A stretch of DNA of 13,521 nucleotides from an uncultured Clostridia bacterium (GTDB taxonomy: Bacteria; Bacillota; Clostridia; TANB77; CAG-508), in assembly GCA_948585895.1 (NCBI GenBank), contig CAPBNZ010000051.1:1-13521 (forward strand), read 5' to 3'. A program made the position numbers and the translations under genes. The notes under the pieces were generated by a model. That model saw only the letters and a program-made list of their open reading frames with translations, made no database searches and was not told the DNA's origin. Shown one piece after another: positions 7,407 to 13,521 of this stretch; the first letter of the stretch is position 1, and the number at the start of each line of letters is the position of its first letter.

Positions 7407-8747
7407 TCTATCTTTCCTACCTTACTTACTAGATTTTGTATCATTTCTTTGATTTCTTCTAATATATTTTCTGGTTCCTTAAATTCATCTTTTCTCTCAT
7501 ATGAATTGACAAAATTCTTATTTTTTGCTGGTTTTAATACATATATTTCCTTTGGTAACCCTATTTTTCCTTCTTTTGTGTTAATATTTTCATTCATATA
7601 ATCAGTATACCATTTTTTTTGTCCTATTAGAGTTTCATTTTGGTAACCATATTTTTGATAGTCGTGTAATTCTGGTCTTTCATAGCCATATTCCTTCGCA
7701 TTTCTTTCCAATGAATGTAAGAATTCATGTAAAAATACTTCTTCTGGAAACGTGTTAATTCTTTGATTGTATTTATAGATATAACTTTTGGAATCGTTTG
7801 GTAAGCGTATATTAGAAAAACCAATTCCATAATAATCCATCGAACCTAGTCCTATCCAATCATTTACTTCAATATCATTTTCATGTTGCTCATCTCCGAA
7901 GTCTCATAATAGCAAATATATGGTCATAATCACCAGCAGATATTGTTTCTTTTATTTGCTTTTCTATATCTTCTGCTGCTACATAATATCCAAATTTATT
8001 GTCATAAGATAATTTTGATAATGGCTTCTCTATTTGATATATGTCACATTTTGCTTTCATTTTTCCATTGGATACATTATTACAAGCATTCTCAAATCGT
8101 TTTATGGTATTGGTAATATCTTTTATATCATTCTGGGTTACTTGCAATTTTACTTGTTTTTGATCAATCATTACATTTGTTGTTTTAAAAATAAAACAAG
8201 CAAACTTCCAATTATTATCTTTCTGGACTATACCCTCCTCTAGGTAAAAATCAGAAAACCAAGCTTCTCCCTTTGCTTCTCCTAAATATCCACCTAATCT
8301 AAATCCAATATTTATCTCTTCTCTATTTTTACTATTAAAAATTAGTTCAATTTTTTGCCACTCTTGTGTGCCTTCTATGGCAATTGACCTCTCAGTTGTA
8401 CCTTCTATTGCTATTTGTGCTCCTATTGCTGAATTTTCTTCTTTGTTCTGTACATTTTTTGTTTTTACCATACATGTTACTTTATATGCTTGATTTTTAT
8501 CTACTTTTATCGTTTTGTAAAACATAGCATCATTATATTGGGGAGATTCAATTTTATAGCTTTTTTTATTATTATATTTTACTTCCTTATCCCTAGAAAA
8601 ATTAGAAGTATACATGTTTTTTTCACTTCTTATAAAATAGTGGAAGTTGTTCATTTGATAATATTGATAGGCAAAGTATAAAATAATAGCTAAAAATATT
8701 AACGATATAAAATAACTTATTTTATGTTTTTTTCTGTTTTGCTCCAT
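7403..8747 (-). CDS. membrane-anchored jelly-roll plus HExxH metallopeptidase-like protein, with one +1 frame change at an in-frame CGG
   Basis: Two open frames join into one 447-aa protein. The first (from 8747, AGGAGGG 6 bases upstream) has a basic start, a membrane segment at about 10-27, and a beta-rich domain at about 50-175 (IEGTQEWQKIELIF, AWFSDFYLEEG) like carbohydrate-binding jelly rolls. It reads to FAIMRL and then meets CGG (7898-7896). Skipping the C gives GDEQHENDIEVNDWIGLGSMDYYGIG, which runs straight into the second frame. That part holds HEFLH (H340, E341, H344), a zinc metallopeptidase signature, with H361 in PELHDY a possible third ligand, and ends in a charged helical tail. 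No family is recognised with certainty. It heads the operon with queA, tgt and the WG protein. Conventional calling would report a truncated 285-aa protein plus a separate 145-aa fragment; the second frame has no ribosome binding site at its first ATG. Confidence 0.8.
7896..7898 (-). other. in-frame CGG frame-change site in the metallopeptidase gene
   Basis: Coding-strand context AGA CTT CGG AGA, followed at once by TGA in the unshifted frame. Reading GGA in place of CGG gives MRL-GDEQ and joins without gap the N-terminal domain to the HEFLH domain. The single extra base is the C; the flanks contain no C homopolymer. Confidence 0.7.
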
Positions 8748-8773
8748 AATATACCCTCCTACCTTTTGAAAAT

Positions 8774-8802
8774 ATTATACTATATCTTTATTATTTTGTA
8801 CA
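8774..8802 (-). promoter_or_regulatory. promoter of the metallopeptidase-queA-tgt-WG operon
   Basis: TGTACA (8802-8797, four of six bases of the consensus -35) is spaced 17 bp from a perfect TATAAT (8779-8774). It lies 27 bases before the start codon, downstream of the pnp terminator. Confidence 0.65.
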
Positions 8803-8841
8803 TAGATTTTTTAAGCGATTCCTATCAATATCTAAGTAATT

Positions 8842-8863
8842 ATCCCCCAGCAAGCTGGGGGAT
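8842..8863 (-). terminator. terminator after pnp
   Basis: GC-rich perfect 9-bp stem (ATCCCCCAG / CTGGGGGAT, 4-base loop), 22 bases beyond the pnp stop. This is the strongest GC stem in an otherwise AT-rich window. The minus-strand tail is ATAATTACTT, not a T run; the plus side has TTTTC. It probably ends rpsO-pnp transcription and protects the 3' end. Confidence 0.75.
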
Positions 8864-8885
8864 TTTCTATACAATTAGCAGATTT

Positions 8886-11009
8886 TTATGATTCTTCTTC
8901 CTTTACTTCATTAAAATCTTTCATACTTAAATTAATCCTATCTTGGTCATCTATGTTAATTACTTTTACTGTTACTTTATCTCCAACATGAAGCACATCC
9001 TCAATATTTTTTATTCTTTCTTTTGCTATTTTAGAGATATGCAGCAATCCTTCTTTTCCCCCACATCCTAAGTCAACAAAAGCTCCAAAGTTCATAATAC
9101 GAACTACTTCTCCATAGTAAATTCCGCCTACTTCTACTTCTCTTACAATGTCTTCTACCATTTCTAACGCTTGGATTGCTTTTTCATTATCTGTTGAATA
9201 TATGAATACTTGTCCATCTTCTTCAATATCAATTTTTACCCCTGTTTCTTCAATGATTTTGTTTATCACTTTTCCACCTGGTCCAATTACATCCTTTATT
9301 TTGTCCACTTTAATTTGTGTACCTACAATTCTTGGGGCATATTTTGAAATGTCTTTTCTTGGTTCTCTGATAACTGGTTCCATAATGTCATCTAAAATAT
9401 ATTGTCTTGCTTTTCTTGTTCTTTCAAATGCTTCCTTAATAATTTCATATGTTAAGCCATCACACTTAATATCTACTTGAATTGCTGTAATTCCCTTTTC
9501 TGTTCCTCCTACTTTGAAATCCATATCGCCAAAGAAGTCTTCCAATCCTTGAATATCTACTAGCATTACATAATCTTTATCATTATCTGGATTCGTTATT
9601 AAGCCTGTTGAAATACCAGCAACTGGTCTTTTAATTGGTACCCCTGCATCCATTAGCGATAATGTACTTCCACAAATACTTGCTTGTGAAGTTGAACCAT
9701 TTGATGATAATACTTCTGATACAACTCTAATCGCATATGGAAATTCTTCTTTTGATGGCAATACTGGTACTAATGCTTTTTCTGCTAATGCTCCATGTCC
9801 TACTTCTCTTCTTCCTGGTCCTCTACTTGGTCTTGCTTCTCCTACTGAATAACTTGGGAAATTATAATGATGCATATATCTTTTGGATTCTTCTGTATCA
9901 ATTCCATCTAACACTTGCTCTTCACTTATCATTCCTAATGTTGTAATAGACATTACTTGTGTTTGTCCTCTTGTAAATAAAGCACTTCCATGTACTCTTG
10001 GTAATAGTCCTACTTCGCAAGATAATGGTCTAATCTCATCTAATGCTCTTCCATCTACTCTTTTATGTTCAAAGTAAATCATTTCTCTTACACATTTTTT
10101 CTCTAATTTGTAGATGGCTTCTCCTAAATCTCCTTTGTGTTCTGCTAATGCCTCTTCTCCAAATTTTTCATTATAGGCTTCTTGAATTTTATTTGTTAAT
10201 TCATCGATATTTTTATCTCTTGCTTCTTTGTCTTGTTCTTGTACTTTCTCTTTCATTTCTTCTTTGAAGTTTGTTTCTACAAATTCGTATACCTCCTGGT
10301 CAACTTCAAAAGATTTGTACTCAAACTTTGGTTTTCCTATGTCTTTTTGAATCTTACTGATAAATTTACAAATTTTCTTAATTTCTTTGTGTGCTTCTTT
10401 GATTGCTTTTAACATTAAATCATCTGGAACTTCGTTTGCTCCTGCTTCAATCATTGTTATTTTCTTTTCTGTTGCTGCTACTGTTAATGTTAAATCACTT
10501 TTCTCTCTTTCTTCTACTGTTGGATTAATTATAATATTTCCATCCACTAACCCAACATTTACTGCTGCAGTTGGTCCATTAAATGGAATGTCTGAAATGG
10601 CTAATGCTGAAGCGGCTCCTATCATAGCTGCTATTTCTGGTGAATTATCTTGTTCTACACAAAGAACGGTTGCTACAACTACTACATCATTTCTAAAATC
10701 TTTTGGAAATAATGGTCTTAATGGTCTGTCAATTGCTCTTGATGTCAAAATTGCTTTATCACTTGGTTTTCCTTCTCTTTTTAAGAATCCTCCTGGAATT
10801 TTTCCTACTGAATATAGTTTTTCTTCAAAGTCTACTGATAATGGAAAGAAATCAATTCCCTCCCTTGGCTCTTTTGATGCTGTTACATTGACTAATACGC
10901 ATGTATCTCCATAACGTACTAGCACACTTCCATTTGCTAAACCTGCCATTTTTCCTGTTTCTATTACAAGTTTCCTTCCTGCTAATTTTGTTTCATATGT
11001 CTTAAACAT
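8886..11009 (-). CDS. pnp: polynucleotide phosphorylase
   Basis: 3'-5' phosphorolytic exoribonuclease and part of the RNA decay machinery. The 707-aa product has the full order of domains: first RNase PH-like domain (FKTYETKLAGRKL onward), an all-alpha linker around 230-310, and the catalytic second RNase PH-like domain with SVGEARPSRGPGRREVGHG, CGSTLSLMDAGVP and DIQGLEDFFGDMDFKVGGT. A KH domain (IKDVIGPGGKVINKIIEETG) and an S1 domain (GGIYYGEVVRIMNFGAFVDL to INLSMKDF) complete it. I start at 11009, since AAGGAGG sits 8 bases upstream; the frame is open for 12 more codons, but that region is the leader. It lies downstream of rpsO, the near-universal arrangement, with a terminator hairpin and a long leader hairpin between them. 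Confidence 0.97.
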   Translation of the reverse strand: MFKTYETKLAGRKLVIETGKMAGLANGSVLVRYGDTCVLVNVTASKEPREGIDFFPLSVDFEEKLYSVGKIPGGFLKREGKPSDKAILTSRAIDRPLRPLFPKDFRNDVVVVATVLCVEQDNSPEIAAMIGAASALAISDIPFNGPTAAVNVGLVDGNIIINPTVEEREKSDLTLTVAATEKKITMIEAGANEVPDDLMLKAIKEAHKEIKKICKFISKIQKDIGKPKFEYKSFEVDQEVYEFVETNFKEEMKEKVQEQDKEARDKNIDELTNKIQEAYNEKFGEEALAEHKGDLGEAIYKLEKKCVREMIYFEHKRVDGRALDEIRPLSCEVGLLPRVHGSALFTRGQTQVMSITTLGMISEEQVLDGIDTEESKRYMHHYNFPSYSVGEARPSRGPGRREVGHGALAEKALVPVLPSKEEFPYAIRVVSEVLSSNGSTSQASICGSTLSLMDAGVPIKRPVAGISTGLITNPDNDKDYVMLVDIQGLEDFFGDMDFKVGGTEKGITAIQVDIKCDGLTYEIIKEAFERTRKARQYILDDIMEPVIREPRKDISKYAPRIVGTQIKVDKIKDVIGPGGKVINKIIEETGVKIDIEEDGQVFIYSTDNEKAIQALEMVEDIVREVEVGGIYYGEVVRIMNFGAFVDLGCGGKEGLLHISKIAKERIKNIEDVLHVGDKVTVKVINIDDQDRINLSMKDFNEVKEEES

Positions 11010-11042
11010 AATTTTTTCCTCCTTTTTTATTTTACTTCCTTT

Positions 11043-11124
11043 CAAGCAAGTTTAGATTGTAACCTCTATCCTATATTACCCCTATCTTAATATAGGATAC
11101 AAGCTACCTTCCTATACTTGCTTG
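11043..11124 (-). promoter_or_regulatory. pnp leader hairpin, probable autoregulatory element
   Basis: The pnp 5' region folds into an extended hairpin: an outer 8-bp arm (CAAGCAAG / CTTGCTTG, 11043-11050 with 11117-11124) and a perfect inner 12-bp arm (11067-11078 with 11088-11099) with a 9-base loop. It ends about 20 bases before the pnp ribosome binding site. In E. coli, RNase III cuts a leader hairpin of the pnp mRNA and PNPase then represses its own translation. The sequence is different here; shared logic is my inference from position and shape. Confidence 0.6.
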
Positions 11125-11146
11125 CGTTTTTCTTGAATGGATTAAC

Positions 11147-11178
11147 AAAAAGTCCATGCCAAAAGCTATGGACTTTTT
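11147..11178 (-). terminator. rpsO-pnp intergenic terminator/attenuator
   Basis: An 11-bp stem (AAAAAGTCCAT / ATGGACTTTTT) with a 10-base loop and a T5 run at the end of the stem on the minus strand, 4 bases after the rpsO stop. It would partly end rpsO transcripts while letting some polymerase read into pnp. Confidence 0.8.
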
Positions 11179-11182
11179 TACT

Positions 11183-11446
11183 TTATTTTCTTAATCCTAA
11201 TTTTTCAACTATTTCTCTATATCTATTGATATCTTTTTTAGCTAAATAGTTCAACAAGTTTCTTCTTTTTCCTACCATTTTTAAAAGACCTCTTCTTGAG
11301 TGATTGTCTTTTTTGTGGATTTTTAAATGTCCTGTTAATTCATTAATTCTTTCTGTTAAAAGAGCAATTTGTACTTCTGGTGAACCAGTATCGTTTTCCT
11401 CTCTTTTATGGGTATTAATGACTTCTTGTTTTCTTTCTTTTGTCAT
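11183..11446 (-). CDS. rpsO: 30S ribosomal protein S15
   Basis: Primary 16S rRNA-binding protein of the small-subunit platform. The 87-aa product matches the family along its length: TGSPEVQIALLTERINELTGHL (about 21-41), then HKKDNHSRRGLLKMVGKRRNLLNYL (about 44-68), with the rRNA-contacting H-x4-SRRGL and basic K-R-R segment. The start is supported by AAGGAG 6-8 bases upstream. It is followed by an intergenic hairpin and pnp, and preceded by a leader of about 160 bases with a hairpin that may serve S15 autoregulation. Confidence 0.97.
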   Translation of the reverse strand: MTKERKQEVINTHKREENDTGSPEVQIALLTERINELTGHLKIHKKDNHSRRGLLKMVGKRRNLLNYLAKKDINRYREIVEKLGLRK

Positions 11447-11476
11447 AGTTTTTCTCCTTTCTCAAGGCTCTTATTC

Positions 11477-11514
11477 ATTTGAAAAACATGGTTTGTTCTC
11501 ATTATTTTTCAAAT
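11477..11514 (-). promoter_or_regulatory. rpsO leader hairpin
   Basis: A perfect 10-bp inverted repeat (ATTTGAAAAA / TTTTTCAAAT) with an 18-base loop lies between the rpsO promoter and its ribosome binding site, ending about 31 bases before the ATG. S15 represses its own synthesis through leader structures in several bacteria, with different folds in each. Position fits; I do not recognise a published S15-leader class here. Confidence 0.45.
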
Positions 11515-11587
11515 TTACACCTTCTACTATATTTCTTAACCTTTAACTGAGCTAGAAGTTTAGGTGCTAATCTTTTAGCTAAGTAAA

Positions 11588-11610
11588 AGGTATGTCTTTT
11601 TGACATACCT
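11588..11610. promoter_or_regulatory. 9-bp palindrome at the rpsO transcription start region
   Basis: AGGTATGTC / GACATACCT with a 5-base loop begins one base after the rpsO -10 box and so spans the expected start point. On the minus strand the right arm is followed by TTTT. It may be a terminator for transcripts arriving from the GLUG gene, an operator for rpsO, or both. Confidence 0.55.
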
Positions 11611-11639
11611 ATTGTACTATATCTTTGAATAAATTTCAA
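11611..11639 (-). promoter_or_regulatory. rpsO-pnp promoter
   Basis: TTGAAA (11639-11634, five of six bases) is spaced 17 bp from TACAAT (11616-11611, five of six). This is the best sigma-A type promoter in the window. It implies a leader of about 155-160 bases ahead of rpsO. Confidence 0.7.
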
Positions 11640-11730
11640 GTGTTTTTTAGAAATTTCGCTTTATTGCTTTGGAACCATTTATAAATCATTTATTTTTACC
11701 AATTAATAATTTAGCAAACCAGCAAGATGA

Positions 11731-13490
11731 CTATTTGGCTTTTGCTTCTTCTCTTTCTTTCTCCCAATTAAATATAGGATAACCATTATTTAACGTCAAA
11801 TTATCCATTGTATAATGAGAAGACTTCAAAGTTTGAATCATTTGCTCTGATTTTAGAACTTCTTCAGATGTCCCAATGATGCCAGCAATAGAACCGTTGT
11901 GTATAACCAGAACCATAACTAGCTGTACTACCTGCAACAGGTATCCAATAATTATTTTGATATGTTACCGTCTCACCAGAAGCATATCCGTGTAATAAAT
12001 CCTATATTAAAAGGTTTTGTGTTATCTCTTTCAACTATGCCTACATTGTAGCAATTGGAAACCACTGGATAAGTACCACCCATTCCTCCTCTAGCAACAA
12101 CGCCACCGTGTACACCCCTGTCCTAATCCACTGACCCTTCCTGTATTATAACAAGAATCAATCGTAGTATTCTTTCCTGCTGCACAGGCATAGGAGCATA
12201 TGCCTCCAATTAATCCATTACCATTAACAGAATGATATTTTGCCACAATATGACCTTTATTAACACACGCAGAAACAAGTGTGCCATTATTAGGACAACC
12301 AACAATTCCACCAACAAAATTCCCTTCTATGTCTCCTAAGTTTTCACATTCTTGCACAGTAGATGCATTTGCCGTTCCGAACAATACCACCAATTGCACA
12401 TCCATGTCTTTCTTTTGTATCGTTTTTATATTGTATTTTTATATTGCTAGAACATCTACTTAACTTGCTACCTTCCTCTGCCCATCCTGCAAAAGAACCA
12501 CTATAAGAACCAGCATAGATAAGACCATCTTTTAAAGATAAATCATGAATTTCGCCACCTGTTAATCTGGCAAATAGTCCTTGTCCATTTAAAATAGGAT
12601 TCGTTCCTTCATTCTTACAATATAATCCATAAATAGTATTGCCATTTCCAAAAAACTTTCCACTGAATTTTTTTATTGGTTCCCATGATTCAGCAGCTTC
12701 ATTAAAATGAATGAAACCATCACTATCTTTTGTGTATTTCCCTTCATTTAAATTAATGTCATTCATTAATCTTACATTTCTATTTTTAAATGTTGTTCCA
12801 GCATTTACTTCATCCCTAAATTTTTTCATGTCTGCTACTGTTCTAATTTCTAAGTCTTCTACCAATTTGGTTACTGCAATTTCTGCTGTTTTATAGCCTC
12901 CTTCTTTGTCTCTAGCCATTATTTTATAAGTTGCATTTTTCCTTACTTCTTCCTGTAATTCATATTTTCCTTGTGCATTTTTTCCTGGCAGTTCTAATTT
13001 TTTTCCATTGCATGTAATCTTCTCTATTTCCCCCTTATAAGATACTACTATTTTTATGGCTGCTATTGTATTTTCTTCTTTCATTTCTTGTGATAAGACA
13101 ATCTCTATTCCTTCATTTATGTTTCCTTTTCCTAAAGCTTCTACTATTTTTGGAACTGCTCTATCAAGTTTAAATTGCCATCCTTCTACTATCACTTCAT
13201 CATATTTTATGCCATTTTCTTCATAACTGTCTAAAATCATGATTCCTTCTGTTTCCAGTTTTTCCTCATAATTATTTTTTCCTGTTTTTTTATCTATTAT
13301 TATGTCATTTAATATCAATTCTAGCTTTTCTTTTGCCTCTGCTTCTTCGTTTTTTACCTTAGCGTCTTTAACTTTACTAAATATTCCATTTTCTTTTGTT
13401 AATGTACTAATGGCAATAGCAGCTAATATCACTAATACAATTATTGTCCTAATATTCCGTTATGACTATTTTTTTTAATTTAGCCAACAT
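11731..13490 (-). CDS. membrane-anchored surface protein with Ig-like and GLUG repeats, with four +1 frame changes at in-frame CGG
   Basis: N-terminal hydrophobic segment (IIVLVILAAIAIS) followed by STLTKENGIFSKVKDAKVKNEEAEAKEK, the opening seen in many clostridial pilin-like surface proteins. An Ig-like stretch follows, then FSGKFFGNGNTIYGLY, which leads into GLUG-type beta repeats (IGGIVG, VGGIVGCPNNG, LIGGICSY, SNCYNVGIV). The end, LTLNNGYPIFNWE, is typical of such proteins. The repeats are reached only by changing to the +1 frame at CGG codons 12379, 12108, 11990 and 11896; each join is seamless and the last frame runs to TAG at 11731. From GTG 13432 this gives 565 aa. The true start is unclear: ATG at 13490 (or 13511) gives a basic N-terminus but needs an extra base near 13459 removed. 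It is probably an adhesin or surface fibre. A decayed pseudogene is the alternative, but no other lesion is present. Confidence 0.72.
11894..11896 (-). other. in-frame CGG frame-change site 4 in the GLUG gene
   Basis: Context ACA CAA CGG TTC. Upstream frame reads SYGSGYTQ; reading GGT in place of CGG continues GSIAGIIGTSEEVLKSEQM to the natural stop. Without the shift the frame ends a few codons later at TGA. Confidence 0.65.
11988..11990 (-). other. in-frame CGG frame-change site 3 in the GLUG gene
   Basis: Context ATT ACA CGG ATA. Upstream frame reads KPFNIGFIT; reading GGA continues GYASGETVTYQNNYWIP. The unshifted frame meets TGA four codons after CGG. Confidence 0.65.
12106..12108 (-). 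other. in-frame CGG frame-change site 2 in the GLUG gene
   Basis: Context TGT ACA CGG TGG. Upstream frame reads GRVSGLGQGCT; reading GGT continues GGVVARGGMGGTYPVVSNCYNVGIV, a normal GLUG repeat. The unshifted frame stops after four more codons. Confidence 0.68.
12377..12379 (-). other. in-frame CGG frame-change site 1 in the GLUG gene
   Basis: Context ATT GTT CGG AAC. Upstream frame reads HGCAIGGIV; reading GGA gives IGGIVG, completing the GLUG core, then TANASTVQECENLGDI. The glycine after GGIV is the family consensus, so here the expected residue at CGGA is glycine, not arginine. A second CGG seven bases downstream is out of phase and causes no shift. Confidence 0.7.
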
Positions 13491-13521
13491 TTTGTAATTT
13501 ATTATCTTCATTTCCTATATT

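Noticed and set aside
9737..10267. Long plus-strand open frames opposite pnp (and opposite recO, era and others)
   Set aside because: They are antisense shadows: leucine- and serine-rich low-complexity translations without ribosome binding sites, fully explained by the minus-strand genes.
11010..11045. Upstream extension of pnp to the first ATG in frame
   Set aside because: The extra 12 codons lie in the leader and AAGGAGG sits exactly before the inner ATG, which begins the conserved FKTYETKLAGRKL.
684..12379. All frame changes as ordinary homopolymer sequencing errors
   Set aside because: None lies in a run of three or more identical bases, and all six share one codon in one phase. Other systematic errors cannot be excluded without reads.
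13472..13479. Slippage on the run of eight A in the GLUG gene start as the source of its frame problem
   Set aside because: Neither a -1 nor a +1 shift there reaches the main frame, which has TAA just before CGG; the change must occur after that TAA.
11731..13490. GLUG gene as a decaying pseudogene
   Set aside because: A decaying gene should show mixed stops, deletions and missense changes. Only extra C before GGN is seen, and the repeat and terminal motifs are intact. Kept as the fallback explanation.
1..13521. CRISPR array, tRNA or rRNA gene, prophage or transposase
   Set aside because: No spaced repeat array, cloverleaf, rRNA sequence or mobile-element protein is visible anywhere in the window.

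Overview
The window is AT-rich, and every gene I can support lies on the minus strand. Gene content and order (era-yqzL-recO, queA-tgt, rpsO-pnp), strong AGGAGG-type ribosome binding sites and AGA/CGA/CGT arginine codons suggest a low-GC Firmicute, probably an uncultured Clostridia relative of gut type. Lineage is inferred from these features only.

Layout in the order of transcription (right to left). 13490-11731: a membrane-anchored surface protein with Ig-like and GLUG repeats. 11639-11588: rpsO promoter with a palindrome at the expected start point. 11446-11183: rpsO (ribosomal protein S15). 11178-11043: a terminator/attenuator hairpin followed by a long pnp leader hairpin. 11009-8886: pnp. 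8863-8842: terminator. 8802-8774: good promoter driving an apparent operon of a secreted HExxH metallopeptidase with a jelly-roll-like domain (8747-7403), queA (overlapping by ATGA), tgt, and a membrane-anchored WG-repeat protein, ending at a 13-bp hairpin (3702-3673). 3461-2169: a GT4 glucan-synthase-like glycosyltransferase with its own terminator. 2020-45: promoter, era, yqzL, recO. 30-1: three degenerate 10-bp direct repeats at the window edge.

The most striking feature is not a gene. Three genes (recO, the metallopeptidase and the GLUG protein) are interrupted by six frame changes, and all six are the same event: an in-frame CGG codon, after which the conserved protein continues in the +1 frame as if the C were skipped and the following GGN read as glycine. 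By eye I found CGG in no other coding position in phase; 13 further coding-strand CGG triplets in the assigned genes are all out of phase. The GLUG gene carries four such sites and no other lesion, and the joined reading gives exact family-length proteins (RecO 242 aa, metallopeptidase 447 aa). This is not what random decay or homopolymer errors look like. I infer that CGG is unassigned in this organism and acts as a +1 frameshift signal (or that CGGN is read as a four-base glycine codon). CGG as an unassigned codon is established for Mycoplasma capricolum; productive +1 reading at it is my inference. A systematic sequencing artefact remains possible but would have to respect codon phase. A seventh extra C near the start of the GLUG gene is out of phase and does not fit the rule cleanly.
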